From assembly GCA_964030785.1 (NCBI GenBank), contig OZ034975.1, positions 1,312,201-1,376,200 on the forward strand: a stretch of DNA of 64,000 nt. Direction: 5' to 3'. This document shows positions 24,885 to 34,001 of this stretch, in pieces. Both the position numbers and the translations under genes were made by a program. This DNA is from Siderastrea siderea. Its lineage: Eukaryota; Cnidaria; Anthozoa; Scleractinia; Rhizangiidae. Every line of letters starts with the position of its first letter. Position 1 is the stretch's first letter. A model generated the notes under the pieces. The model had not been told where the DNA came from. It did not search any database and worked only from the letters and a program-made list of their open reading frames with translations.

Positions 24885-25561
24885 AGCCAAGGACACCCAT
24901 AGTGGAATCTTCAATCGAAGAGCCTGTCATGAGAGATACCACGCTGCAGCACCCAAACCGTGACCAAGTGACGTTTCAGCTGATGGAAGAAGGAAGCAAG
25001 CGCCGGAAAACAAAACTAGTTGACAGCCTCGGTTACAGCTACAACGTCCGGTCTAAGCGGTCGTATGCAACGCACTGGCAGTGCACGGTCCGTCCAAGAG
25101 GAAATGCGTGCAAGGCTACGGTGATCCAAAGAGACGGCAACTTCCATTCCGGAGAAAACACTCATAACCATCCAGCAGAAGCAGGGGCGATGACCGCGGC
25201 AAGGATCGTTAAGTTAGTGAAAGAGAAAGCACTAGAGGACAAATTCAGGCCCGCTTCAGCAATAGTGGAGGAGGTATGTAAACTACACCCTAAGAACTCA
25301 CAAGAACTCGCTTAGGTCGTAAGAATATTATTAAATTTTCGAATCGTGTCGTAATAATTTGATATTCTAAACATTCTACGATGAATGATTGCTGAATTGT
25401 TAACATTTTTTCCTTTCCCTTTTGTTTTTCAGGTCTTGTTGAATGAATTGAACGACGCTCGCTGTCCAGCGCTCCCTAAGCCCGAACATATAGCTCGAGC
25501 TGCAAACCGCCTTCGGCAGAAAGTCCGACCTGAGGATCCTACGGGCCAGACAAGAAGTTGA
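24885..25561 (+). CDS. FLYWCH-type zinc-finger protein, two visible exons, 5' end uncertain
   Basis: Exon 24885-25273 is preceded by a polypyrimidine tract and CAG and ends in a GAG|GTATGT donor. Exon 25433-25561 follows TTTTTCAG and ends at TGA. The first exon encodes a FLYWCH-like finger: F (VTFQLM), Y (GYSYNV), W and C (HWQCTV), C (NACKATV) and H-x-H (NTHNHP). The joined frame continues with VLLNELNDARCPALPKPEHI and ANRLRQKVRP, the segment that usually follows this finger in FLYWCH/MULE-like proteins. It then stops early compared with transposase-bearing relatives, so this may be a domesticated or truncated transposon protein. No ATG opens the first exon in frame before the finger (the frame begins GTG or continues upstream), so an upstream exon is likely. 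A polyadenylation signal AATAAA is at 25912. It lies inside intron 1 of copy A, on the opposite strand. Confidence 0.7.
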
Positions 25562-26589
25562 AGCGGATGTAAAGGAAGAAGTACAGGCAGCTACAAAAGA
25601 GATTGTTTGACGGATGGGAACAGTATCAGAACGGCCAGAAAAACGCTGCTCAACTACTCCGATACTGCTCCCACCTGAATGGTCCAGCTCGTAGCCAGTA
25701 AATCTGCATTAAGACAGTGGCACAGACTTTGCATTGAAAACGAAATCACATAGGCTCGCATAGTCTTGAAGAGATCGCACCAAAAAGACTTGCAAATAGG
25801 CTAGCTAGCTTGTATCATGTAAAAGTTAGAAATAAGTTTGATAGCACTTGTTACGATTAAAAATAATTTAATATGACATATGTAAAGTAAATATTTTGAA
25901 GCGTAAGCTTAAATAAAAAAGCAAAAGAAATACTGGTTTCTTCAAGTTTGTTCAATGTCTTTTTTAGTCTATCTTACAAATCAGTAATATTGGTCTTTGA
26001 ATTATCTGCAACTTTAATGCGAGAACATTTTAAAAGAAAATATAGCGACGGAACGGTTTGAGAAAACCATAGCCGATTTTTAACCGGCCGTCGCTATAGC
26101 GACCGCCGGTTTATAAAATGGGCACGGTTTTGTCGTGATGGTCAGTTGGCTTAACATACGAACAAAGTGCTGTAAAGCTTGTGGTACGGGTACTCAAGAG
26201 CGGTACTGTCTTATATAAGACGTATGCGCATATTAGTCTGCTGAATGTTACCTTCGTGTGTTCTTGTCTTTTAATTTACAGTATTTAAGATATGAATGGC
26301 GAAGGGTTGTTAAGTTTGGGGTTTTTTGTTTTTGTCTTGTATGACGCATGCGCAATCGAGTAAAGCAGCTAATAGGATTGAATGCGAAATTGGCTGTGTT
26401 GTCTGATCTAGTTAGTGGTTATGGTGAAAATTTTTTTAGCACAGGAGTTTTTTTATTGGGATTGACATTTTGAGGGATGTAAAAATGTGGGAGTCAGAAG
26501 GATTTGTGAATGTCTTTTTGCATTGAAAGAACGAAAATATCTGAATATTATCGACGGATTTGTGTGGTTTGCGTGTGGTGTTCGCTAAA
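25562..26589. other. 3' UTR of the FLYWCH gene and intergenic DNA
   Basis: Holds the putative AATAAA at 25912-25917 and a short imperfect palindrome with GCGACGG and CCGTCGCTATAGCGAC near 26045-26100. Nothing else is recognised. Confidence 0.4.
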
Positions 26590-26750
26590 GGCTACGAGCA
26601 GTCTCTCTTTCCGTTCAGACTAGTGAAGGAAAAGAAAAACAAGCGAGTGAGCGCGAAATCGATTGCGGCTCGACAGGCACGTTAGCTTTCAAAGACGTGG
26701 GCGAATTTCGTCCCCGCTCGCTTGTTTACTTTTGCAAGGGGATTCCCGGG
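26590..26750. repeat. Dispersed repeat with CTACGAGCAGTCTC start
   Basis: Begins GGCTACGAGCAGTCTCTCTT and continues with AAGCGAGTGAGCGCGAAA. Related copies start at about 14908 and 58129. The palindromic ends of the 91-bp element at 13373-13463 share the core GAGTAGTCT/GAGCAGTCT. Confidence 0.6.
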
Positions 26751-26755
26751 TTAGC

Positions 26756-27195
26756 AAACCGGATTTAAACATCACGTCATGAGATATGCCTTGACATGCC
26801 CCATACTCTGACGATCTGCTTGAGCTCGTGTTTATCAAGCGTTATATTTGATTCTACTGCTATGTTCGCTGTTTGTATTTAAGGTCTAGGCACAACAGTA
26901 AATACTTCGTCGTCCCTGTGTGAGCATTCTCAGTTGTGGACGAATTTATATCGACATTCAACGTTTGAGTGAATTTGCGTTTTTCAGCACAAATAAAAGC
27001 GATAAGAAAGATAAGCTGAGTCATCAGAGTATAAACATTACGTCACCCAGTAACGCTATAGTCAAAATATTGTGTCACACAATCACACTTTTCGTCACGC
27101 CGGTTCGTATAAATAGAGGATCGCGCTAACATTTGTGAAACCTAGGGGTGGGGAGGGTCAGAATGGCCGGTTAAAATGCCCAATAGGCTTTCTTG
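26756..27195. repeat. Third copy of the TATA/AP-1-like module
   Basis: Co-linear with 19515-20195: shared GGATTTAAACATCACGTCAT-like start, CAGTTGTGGACGAATTTATA, AAAAGCGATAAGA, AGCTGAGTCATCAGA, CATTACGTCACCCAGTAACG, CGTCACGCCGGTT and the tail GGGTCAGAATGGCCGG. A TATA-like CGTATAAATAG follows the AP-1-like site in this copy. Confidence 0.65.
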
Positions 27196-27671
27196 TTCAA
27201 AACAAAGCTGCATTTACAGTGCTTGCTTGAAAGCACGTGCTCAGTAACATGATACTGTTACGCACTAAACCTCGAAAAATATTTTTCTGGCCAATCAGCG
27301 AAGAGGAACAGCCGGGCGACTCTCATGTCTTCTTACACGAGGTTGTTTTCCTCATCGAACGCCGTAGTAGCGTGGCCCGTTCAACGGGAACATTTTTGAG
27401 GAGAGCTTCTGAAAAAAAAAATTAATAAATAAACAAAGTCGAGGAAATCGCAAACTATAACGTGGCCGCAAGAAAACAAACACTCACAGGGAATTTTTCA
27501 TGGCGGACTTGTCGAAGGTATCCCAAATTTTTAGTGCGCTCGAAGATCAACGAAGAAGGAGAAATAATTAGTTACATTGGAGAAAGGGGAAGTCGCTAGC
27601 TCTAAAAATTTGCGATACCTTCGATAAATCCGCCGTGAAAAATTCCCTGTGAGTGTTTGTTTTCTTGCGGC

Positions 27672-27837
27672 TGTGACGAATGCTCGTCGTGACTTTGACT
27701 ATTCGTGGAATGTCTCACCTATGCTCGAATAATTATGGCCGTGTAATATAAAGGTTGATTAACTATTTGATTAAAAGAGTTGTTTGCTTGCTGTTTGACT
27801 TAACGTGAGTTGTCCGTTTGCTGTACCGTTCGTTTCA
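27672..27837 (+). repeat. 5' LTR of gypsy 1
   Basis: 166 bp, TG...CA ends, directly followed by the primer-binding site at 27838. Differs from the 3' LTR at GTCCGTTTGC versus GTCCGTTAGC. Confidence 0.97.
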
Positions 27838-27872
27838 TGGTGTCAGGTTACCGAACTACGTAAACTTTCGGC

Positions 27873-28010
27873 TTTACCTCGGTGTAAGAACCTGTGAAAC
27901 TCACGGATGACGTAAAACAAAGGAAACAAAAACATTTAAAACAATACCGTACAGCAAAACAAAAGCTAGCAAACAAAGAAAATCTTGTCAGGTTCTTACA
28001 CCGAGGTAAA
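27873..28010 (+). promoter_or_regulatory. 22-bp perfect stem-loop in the gypsy 1 leader
   Basis: Positions 27873-27894 (starting TTTACCTCGGTGTAAG) are exactly reverse-complementary to 27989-28010, enclosing a 94-nt A-rich loop. It lies between the primer-binding site and the Gag start at 28031. This is a plausible packaging, dimerisation or translation-control structure; that role is inference. Confidence 0.7.
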
Positions 28011-28030
28011 CCCAAACTTTCTTTGCTGAA

Positions 28031-31000
28031 ATGCCGGGAGACGAAGGAGCTGAGCAGTCTGCGGGTATTTCGAGCGCGAGAAGTGGAACCTTGTTTGCTT
28101 TGCCACCGCCAGCACCGCTTGATATTCATGATTCAAACGCGGCTGAAAAGTGGAAGGAATTTGAGCAAGCATGGAGAAATTATTCGGTTGCCATGAAATT
28201 GCATCAGGAACCCGAGACCGTACAAATTGCGACGTTGTTGACGGTGATAGGAGCCGAAGCTAGGAAAGTTTTCTCGACGTTTACGTTTGGCGGTGATAAC
28301 CGTGACAAAATACAGCCGGTGTTAGAGAGTTTTGCTGCTTATTGCCAGCCCTTGAAGAATGTTCCTTTTGAAAGGTACAAGTTTTACTTTAGAATGCAAG
28401 GTGCGGGAGAATCGTATGACCATTATCGGACAGCCCTACGACAATTAGCCGATCGATGCGAATTTGAAACCATTACGGCAGATCAAATTCTACGGGACAA
28501 GCTTGTTTTCGGAATTCAGGATTCGAAGGTACGAGAGAGATTGCTTCGCGAAAAGAATTTGTCACTGCAGAAAACTGATGAAATTTGTCGGGCACATCAG
28601 ACAATGATTCAACAGATGAAAGTTGTTGGAGGTGCCGGCATTGGGGATACAGATCCGAGCGATGTAAATGCCTTTTCTAAAAAGCCTAAACGAGAGAAAA
28701 AGGCGCGGCGTGGTCGATTCCCTAGAGGCGCTGACTCCCGAGTGAAAACGTGTGATTTTTGCGGGCGTATGCATGATATGTCTAAGCGTGAAAACTGTCC
28801 TGCATTTGGAAAAAGGTGTAATAAGTGTAACAAGCAAAACCATTTCGCGAACGTGTGTTTTGGATCAGCGCCTAAACCGTCGCAGCGTGGCAGTCGTGTC
28901 CATTATTTGGAGGATGAATTTTCAGACGAAGTGTTTGGCGTACAGGAGATTTCAGCGGTGACTCTAGATGATTCGCAGCTTGTAACGTTAAAATTGGAGT
29001 CCGAAAATTATCTTCGCTTTCAGCCGGACACTGGAGCGCAATGTAACGTTGTCCCTTTGCACTTGTATAAGAAAGCGACAAATGACTTTGATTTGCTTAA
29101 CGTGGCCCCTGTAAGCACAGCAATTATTTCGTATGGTGGGACATCGATTCCTATCCTTGGTAGAGTTCGTTTGAGAGTTTGGCGTGGAGATTTCAGATGT
29201 CTTCTTGACTGCAATCTGGTGGACAGCAAGAGAGTCAGGCCTATACTTGGCAGGAAAGCTTGTCTTGGAATGAAAATCATCAAGTACTTGGACAATGATC
29301 AGTTGAATCATCGCCAGACCTCTGATGGTTATGTGTATGCGCATGATGCACCAAACGTACCTGTTTTGTCCGCTGCCGAGCCTGTTTTGTCCGCTGACCA
29401 GTTGGTCAAGAAATTCCCTCGTGTTTTCGGTGATGGAGTTGGTAAACTTCCTAGAGAATATCATATGGAGCTGGATGAAACAGTGAAGCCAGTTCAGCAC
29501 CCTCCTCGCCGAGTACCGCTTGCCATCCGTGAACGTCTACAAGAGGCTTTAGAAGATTTGGAGAGCCGAGAAATTGTAGCTCGTGTGACAACGCCCACAC
29601 CTTGGATTAGTTCAATGGTTGTTGTGCCAAAGCCAAATGGTACCTTACGCATTTGTTTGGACCCTAAGGATCTCAATGGAGCTCTGCAACGAGAGAATTA
29701 TCCTTTGCCTACAATTGAAGAGGTTGCTTCTAGGCTCCATGGTGCCAAAGTGTTTACTGTACTTGATGTCGCCTGTGGGTTCTGGCACGTTGTTCTTGAC
29801 GAGCAGTCATCGTTCCTAACTACTTTTAACACGCCGTTTGGTCGTTATCGGTGGAAAATGATACCCTTTGGAATTAAGTCTGCGCCTGAAATTTTTCAAC
29901 GCAAGATTCACGAATTGATTGAGGGACTGACTGGAGTTGAAGTCATAGCAGATGATTTTGTTGTTGTTGGTTATGGTGATTCATTGCAAGCAGCCTCAAA
30001 GGATCACGACAAGAGTCTTTCAGCGTTCCTTCAGAGATGTGAGGAGTGTGGAGTTCGTTTAAACGCCGACAAGTTGCAGCTTAGGATGAGAGAAGTTCCG
30101 TTTATCGGTCATGTGGCAACCAGTGAAGGTCTTCGAGCAGATCCAGCGAAAGTTCGAGCCATACGTGAAATGCCCCGGCCGGAGAATGTTGCAGCTGTGC
30201 AGCGTATCCTAGGAATGGTTCAGTACCTCAGCAAATTTCTGCCCCGATTATCAGATATCACCAAGCCTCTCAGAGACCTCACCCGCCAAGACGTGGAGTG
30301 GCACTGGGACGAGCCCCAAGAGAGAGCATTTGAGCAACTCAAAGAAGCTGTGTCCGTGTCACCGATACTCCGTTATTACAACCTGCGAGAGAAGGTTACG
30401 ATTCAATGTGATGCGTCCCAACACGGTCTTGGTGCTGTGTTACTTCAAGGTGGGCAACCTGTGGCGTATGCTTCACGAGCCTTGACCCCTACGGAAGAAA
30501 ACTATACACAGATTGAGAAGGAACTTTTGGCGATAGTCTTTGCGTGTGAGAAATTTGATGCTTACATTTATGGTCGTGATTCTGTCAGAGTACAAACAGA
30601 CCACAAGCCCCTTGAGTCCATTTTCCGTAAAGAACTGTGTGTTGCACCAAAGCGTCTTCAGAGAATGCTTTTGAGGTTGCAGAAGTATGATTTGGATGTT
30701 ACTTACCTAAAAGGAGAGCTGATGTTGATTGCTGATACGTTGAGCCGAGCTCATTTGCCTGAAGTTAATGCCTCCGTTTCTGTCCGAGAGTTGGAAGAAG
30801 TTGACCATAGAGCTAACTTGCCTTTGAGTGACGCCCGTTGGCAACAGGTTACCCATGCTTCTGCTAACGATCCATTTCTGAAACAGCTTCGTGATGTCAT
30901 TCAAGATGGCTGGCCTGAAAGAAAGTCAGATGTTTCTGAGTGTTTGCGACCCTACTTTGACTTGCGTGACGAGTTAGTGGTACAAGAAGTACTGGTTTTC

Positions 31001-31159
31001 AAGGGTGCTCGTTTGGTTGTTCCCACTTGTATGCGCAAGGAACTGATGTCTGTTGCACATTCTACACACATAGGAATAGAAGGATGTTTGAGAAGAGTTC
31101 GTGAGTCTGTTCTGGCCAAGAATTGCATCAGATGTCAAAGATTTTGTCTCCAAGTGTGA
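28031..31159 (+). pseudogene. gypsy 1 Gag-protease-RT-RNase H ORF (frameshifted before integrase)
   Basis: A single frame of 1042 codons. Gag occupies about 1-300 with a CCHC knuckle CNKCNKQNHFANVC at 263-276. The protease has DTGA at about 333. The reverse transcriptase has VFTVLDVACGFW and the IADD catalytic box near 641, followed by RNase H with QCDASQHGLGAVLL near 793 and TDHKPLE. It then enters the integrase zinc-binding region (H-x-H-G near the end) and loses frame at about 31105-31130; integrase continues in the overlapping frame. Gag and Pol are fused without a frameshift site. Start chosen at the first ATG after the leader stem-loop. Confidence 0.93.
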
Positions 31160-31736
31160 CGTGTGTCTGGCCTATCGCACGTCTCAGACTAAGGAACCAC
31201 TCCTTCAACATGAAGTAATTTCGCGACCCTGGGCTAAGTTAGCTGCTGATTTGTGTGATTTCAATGGATGCACCCTTCTAGTTGTGTCCGATTATTTCAG
31301 CGGTTTCATCGAGGTTTCCCGTTTGCGAGCTGTCACAACACAAGCCGTGGTTCGCGAGTTGAAGACCATTTTTGCACGTTTTGGGGTTCCAGAGACCCTA
31401 GTTACTGACAATTGTTCGCAGTTTGCGTCTAGAGAGTTCAAAGCATTCGCGGAGAGCTGGTCTTTCAAACATATCACCACCTCGCCAAGATATCCTCAAT
31501 CGAATGGGAAGGCGGAGAATGCTGTGAAGACTGTGAAACGTCTTTTTGAGAAATGCAAAGAATCGGATGTCTCCGAATTTCAAGCCTTGTTGGATTGGCG
31601 TAACACCCCAACAGAGGGAATGGCTACTAGCCCTGCGCAACGGTTGATGGGTCGTCGCTGTCGTACGTTGTTGCCCATGTCCGAGGCTCTTCTCAGGCCC
31701 AGTTATCCACTGCGTGATGATGTACGTGCTGTCTGA
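31101..31736 (+). pseudogene. gypsy 1 integrase core (separate frame)
   Basis: Contains the second cysteine pair of the zinc-binding domain (CDVC), then the catalytic core: D in VVSDYFSGF, D in VTDNCSQF (a cysteine replaces the usual glycine after DN) and E in SNGKAENAVK. The frame ends at a stop near 31736 because of a second shift; the C-terminal part follows at 31714-32175. Confidence 0.9.
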
Positions 31737-32175
31737 CAGGAAACGTCGTCAGAAGCATTACTACGATCGACACGCAAAGCCACTTCCTAATGTTAGTCCT
31801 GGTGAAATAGTGCGAATGAGACTTCCTGGGCAAAAAGTCTGGACACCAGCTACCTGTCTGGATTCGGCGGGTCCTCGTAGTTTCCTTGTCAAGTCTGGAA
31901 GTACAGTTTATCGGAGAAATCGGCGTGACATTATTAAGACTAGCGAGACCCCTGTTTCGAGCCAGACCGTCGTTCCAAAGGAAACGCCGCTGCCCAATAG
32001 TTCTGGAACAGTGTCGCCTGGACACACTACAGTGCACGTTCCATCGACTTTGGCCTCTCCTGTGCCGTCTGCTGAGCCGCCACCCTTCCAGCCCGATGTG
32101 CCGCCAACTGACCTTCGAAGATCACAGAGAGAAAGAAGACCCCCGGCGAGATTTCGCGATTATGTGTTGACGTGA
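31714..32175 (+). pseudogene. gypsy 1 integrase C-terminal region
   Basis: Continues the integrase tail (KHYYDRHAKPLPNVSPGEIV, then a basic SH3-like segment and YRRNRRDI) and ends in a Pro/Ser-rich tail and RRSQRERRPPARF. It is out of frame with the core. Confidence 0.85.
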
Positions 32176-32271
32176 CTAAATCTCCAGCCAGATTTTGGGA
32201 TTGCGTGTTGACGTTTATTTATTTTTTTTGCGAGACTGTTACTTTGTTTTTTCTTTTCATAAGAGGGAAGG

Positions 32272-32437
32272 TGTGACGAATGCTCGTCGTGACTTTGACT
32301 ATTCGTGGAATGTCTCACCTATGCTCGAATAATTATGGCCGTGTAATATAAAGGTTGATTAACTATTTGATTAAAAGAGTTGTTTGCTTGCTGTTTGACT
32401 TAACGTGAGTTGTCCGTTAGCTGTACCGTTCGTTTCA
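32272..32437 (+). repeat. 3' LTR of gypsy 1
   Basis: 166 bp, nearly identical to the 5' LTR, preceded by polypurine tract AAGAGGGAAGG and followed by the target duplication GCGGC. Confidence 0.97.
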
Positions 32438-32641
32438 GCGGCCACTTTATAGTTTGCGATTTCCTCGACTTCGTTTATTTATTATTTATTTATTTTTTCT
32501 GAAGCTCTCCTCAAAAATGCTCCCGTTGAACGGGCCACGCTACAACGGCGTTCGATGAGGAAAACAATCTCGTGTAAGAAGACTTGAGAGTCGCCCGGCT
32601 GTTCCTCTTCGCTGATTGGCCAGAACAATATTTTTCTGGCC

Positions 32642-33152
32642 AATCAGAAGGCGGGATTTCAAACACTTCTGGAACTCGTTCGGTAAGAGTAAGTGCCCAG
32701 GGGCTCTCCCGCTCTTGTTGTAAACTTTCGCCCATGAAAATCCCGTTGTCCCGACTAGCTGCCCCTGGGTCTCCGAGGATGGCTTCTAGTAAATTCTAGC
32801 GTTCTTACTGAAAGTTAGCGACTCGAATCCAGTCAGCATTAACTTAACTTCAACATGTATCTGTTTGCAGTGTGACATTTTAATCTTTTGTTTATGTGTG
32901 CGCTCGTGTTAGTGCAAAGGACCTTAATGCCTTTGTTTACGATCTCGCTTTCTGTTAGCTAGACTCCTCTGTAAAGTTTGTCGTAGATCGCGCTTCAAAC
33001 TAGTTGATTTCACTGTTTTAAATTAATGATTGTCATAGTGGGCGAAAGCACTTAAGACGTAGGCGAACTGCCATATCAGACGTAGGCGAATCGACCCTAG
33101 ACGTAGGCGAATCGATGGTAGGCGAAACGACCCGTCGGCGAAACGACCGACA
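32642..33152. other. Intron-like DNA with a short GGCGAA repeat
   Basis: From about 33035 to 33150 a degenerate tandem repeat (GACGTAGGCGAATCGA, later GGCGAAACGACC) replaces the part of copy A exon 1 that should encode the HPHG motif. The rest is unique non-coding sequence. Confidence 0.6.
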
Positions 33153-33490
33153 TTACAGAATATGTTGTTTCTTGTAGGAACTAGTTCTGCAGTCTTAAGT
33201 AAACTCACTGGATAGTAATCTCTCATGTATTTGAAGAAACTGTTGTTTCTAATAAACTCCACTCTTCTCCCTCCTCGGCTGAAAGTCTTGAGATCCACAA
33301 CATAGATCCACGCTAAGTATATGACGCCCAGCGGCCAAATGAAACAACAACGATAAAGTGCTGCGTAGAAGATCAGTGCTCCGAAAACGAATAGCGTTCC
33401 CGCTGCCAGCATCCAGTAGAAAACAAGCACGCTAGCACCTTGAAGGAAACCATCTTTTTGAGCATGAAGGTACCTGAAAAGCTGAGGCAT
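33153..33490 (-). pseudogene. DGAT2/MOGAT-family copy A, exon 1 (truncated before HPHG)
   Basis: From an ATG at 33490 the minus strand closely parallels copy C exon 1: LFRYLHAQKDGFLQGASVLV, then hydrophobic segments, FSRGGRRVEF, MRDYYPVSLLKTAELVPTRN and IFC. The match stops at about 33153, exactly where C continues with YHPHG. Downstream sequence is a GGCGAA-type repeat, so the catalytic histidine motif and about 35 residues are gone. It probably belongs to the same gene as exons 2-4 at 22.0-24.4 kb, because strand and order fit and there is no other candidate. Confidence 0.88.
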
Positions 33491-33836
33491 TAGCCACCTT
33501 CTTTTGAAGACGAAACTCAATTACTATTTGCTATTCGATGAAGTTGATACAAATTTTACAAATACGAACGTGACGGGGATTGCAGTTTCCGGTTTAGCAG
33601 CGCTTTTGTCTCCTGAAATTTGATGTTCTTTAACCTTTGCAAGAAGTGAATCGAGTGTTTCTGCCGACTTTGTTATGTAATCCAAGATTTTAGAGGCGAG
33701 TAGGCTGAGAAAACAGCCGACGTTTCGCGAGGTCGCCACTTGAGCAGTAATAAGGGCAGAGGGCACCCAGACAATAAGTTTGTGTTTAACCGTTTGAAAT
33801 AATTGTGGTAAATGTAAAAATTATAGTAAATGTAAA

Positions 33837-33865
33837 TGCGTTCGCCGTAGAGTACGGCGAACGCA
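33837..33865. repeat. Perfect 13-bp-stem hairpin
   Basis: TGCGTTCGCCGTA and TACGGCGAACGCA are separated by only GAG. It sits about 65 bp outside the left end of the giant inverted-array element. Confidence 0.8.
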
Positions 33866-34001
33866 ATCCTTCGAAATCGCTTTCAGGGACCGGGACCGTC
33901 GTCGGGACCGATTACATGAGCCGGGCCAACGGTAGGTACGTGGTGTAACTATCATATAGTGGTTTGACTTAATCCAATATAGGAACAAACATAGGAAGCA
34001 A

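Larger units (their letters stand above)
27672..32437 (+). mobile_element. Ty3/gypsy LTR retrotransposon 1, 4.77 kb
   Basis: Both LTRs are 166 bp (27672-27837 and 32272-32437), start TGTGACGAATG, end GTTTCA and differ at about one position, so insertion is recent. GCGGC flanks both ends (27667-27671, 32438-32442) as a 5-bp target duplication. The primer-binding site TGGTGTCAGG begins right after the 5' LTR, and a polypurine tract AAGAGGGAAGG (32261-32271) precedes the 3' LTR. Domain order is Gag, protease, RT, RNase H, integrase (Ty3 order). Two frameshifts in the integrase part disable this copy. It carries no env-like ORF. Confidence 0.97.
27279..32641. repeat. Palindromic (foldback) element split by a gypsy insertion
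   Basis: The left arm (27279-27480) is the reverse complement of the right arm (32438-32641): GGCCAATCAGCGAAGAGGAA pairs with TTCCTCTTCGCTGATTGGCC and GTCGAGGAAATCGCAAACTA pairs with TAGTTTGCGATTTCCTCGAC. Between them an inner palindrome, GCCGCAAGAAAACAAACACT at 27464 and its mirror ending at 27671, completes the hairpin. The gypsy element 27672-32437 inserted at the edge of the inner palindrome. Without it the palindromic DNA spans about 590 bp. Confidence 0.85.

Noticed and set aside
33524..33766. 80-codon minus-strand ORF upstream of copy A exon 1
   Set aside because: Could be a 5' exon, but copy C's corresponding upstream region lies outside the window and no homology was recognised.
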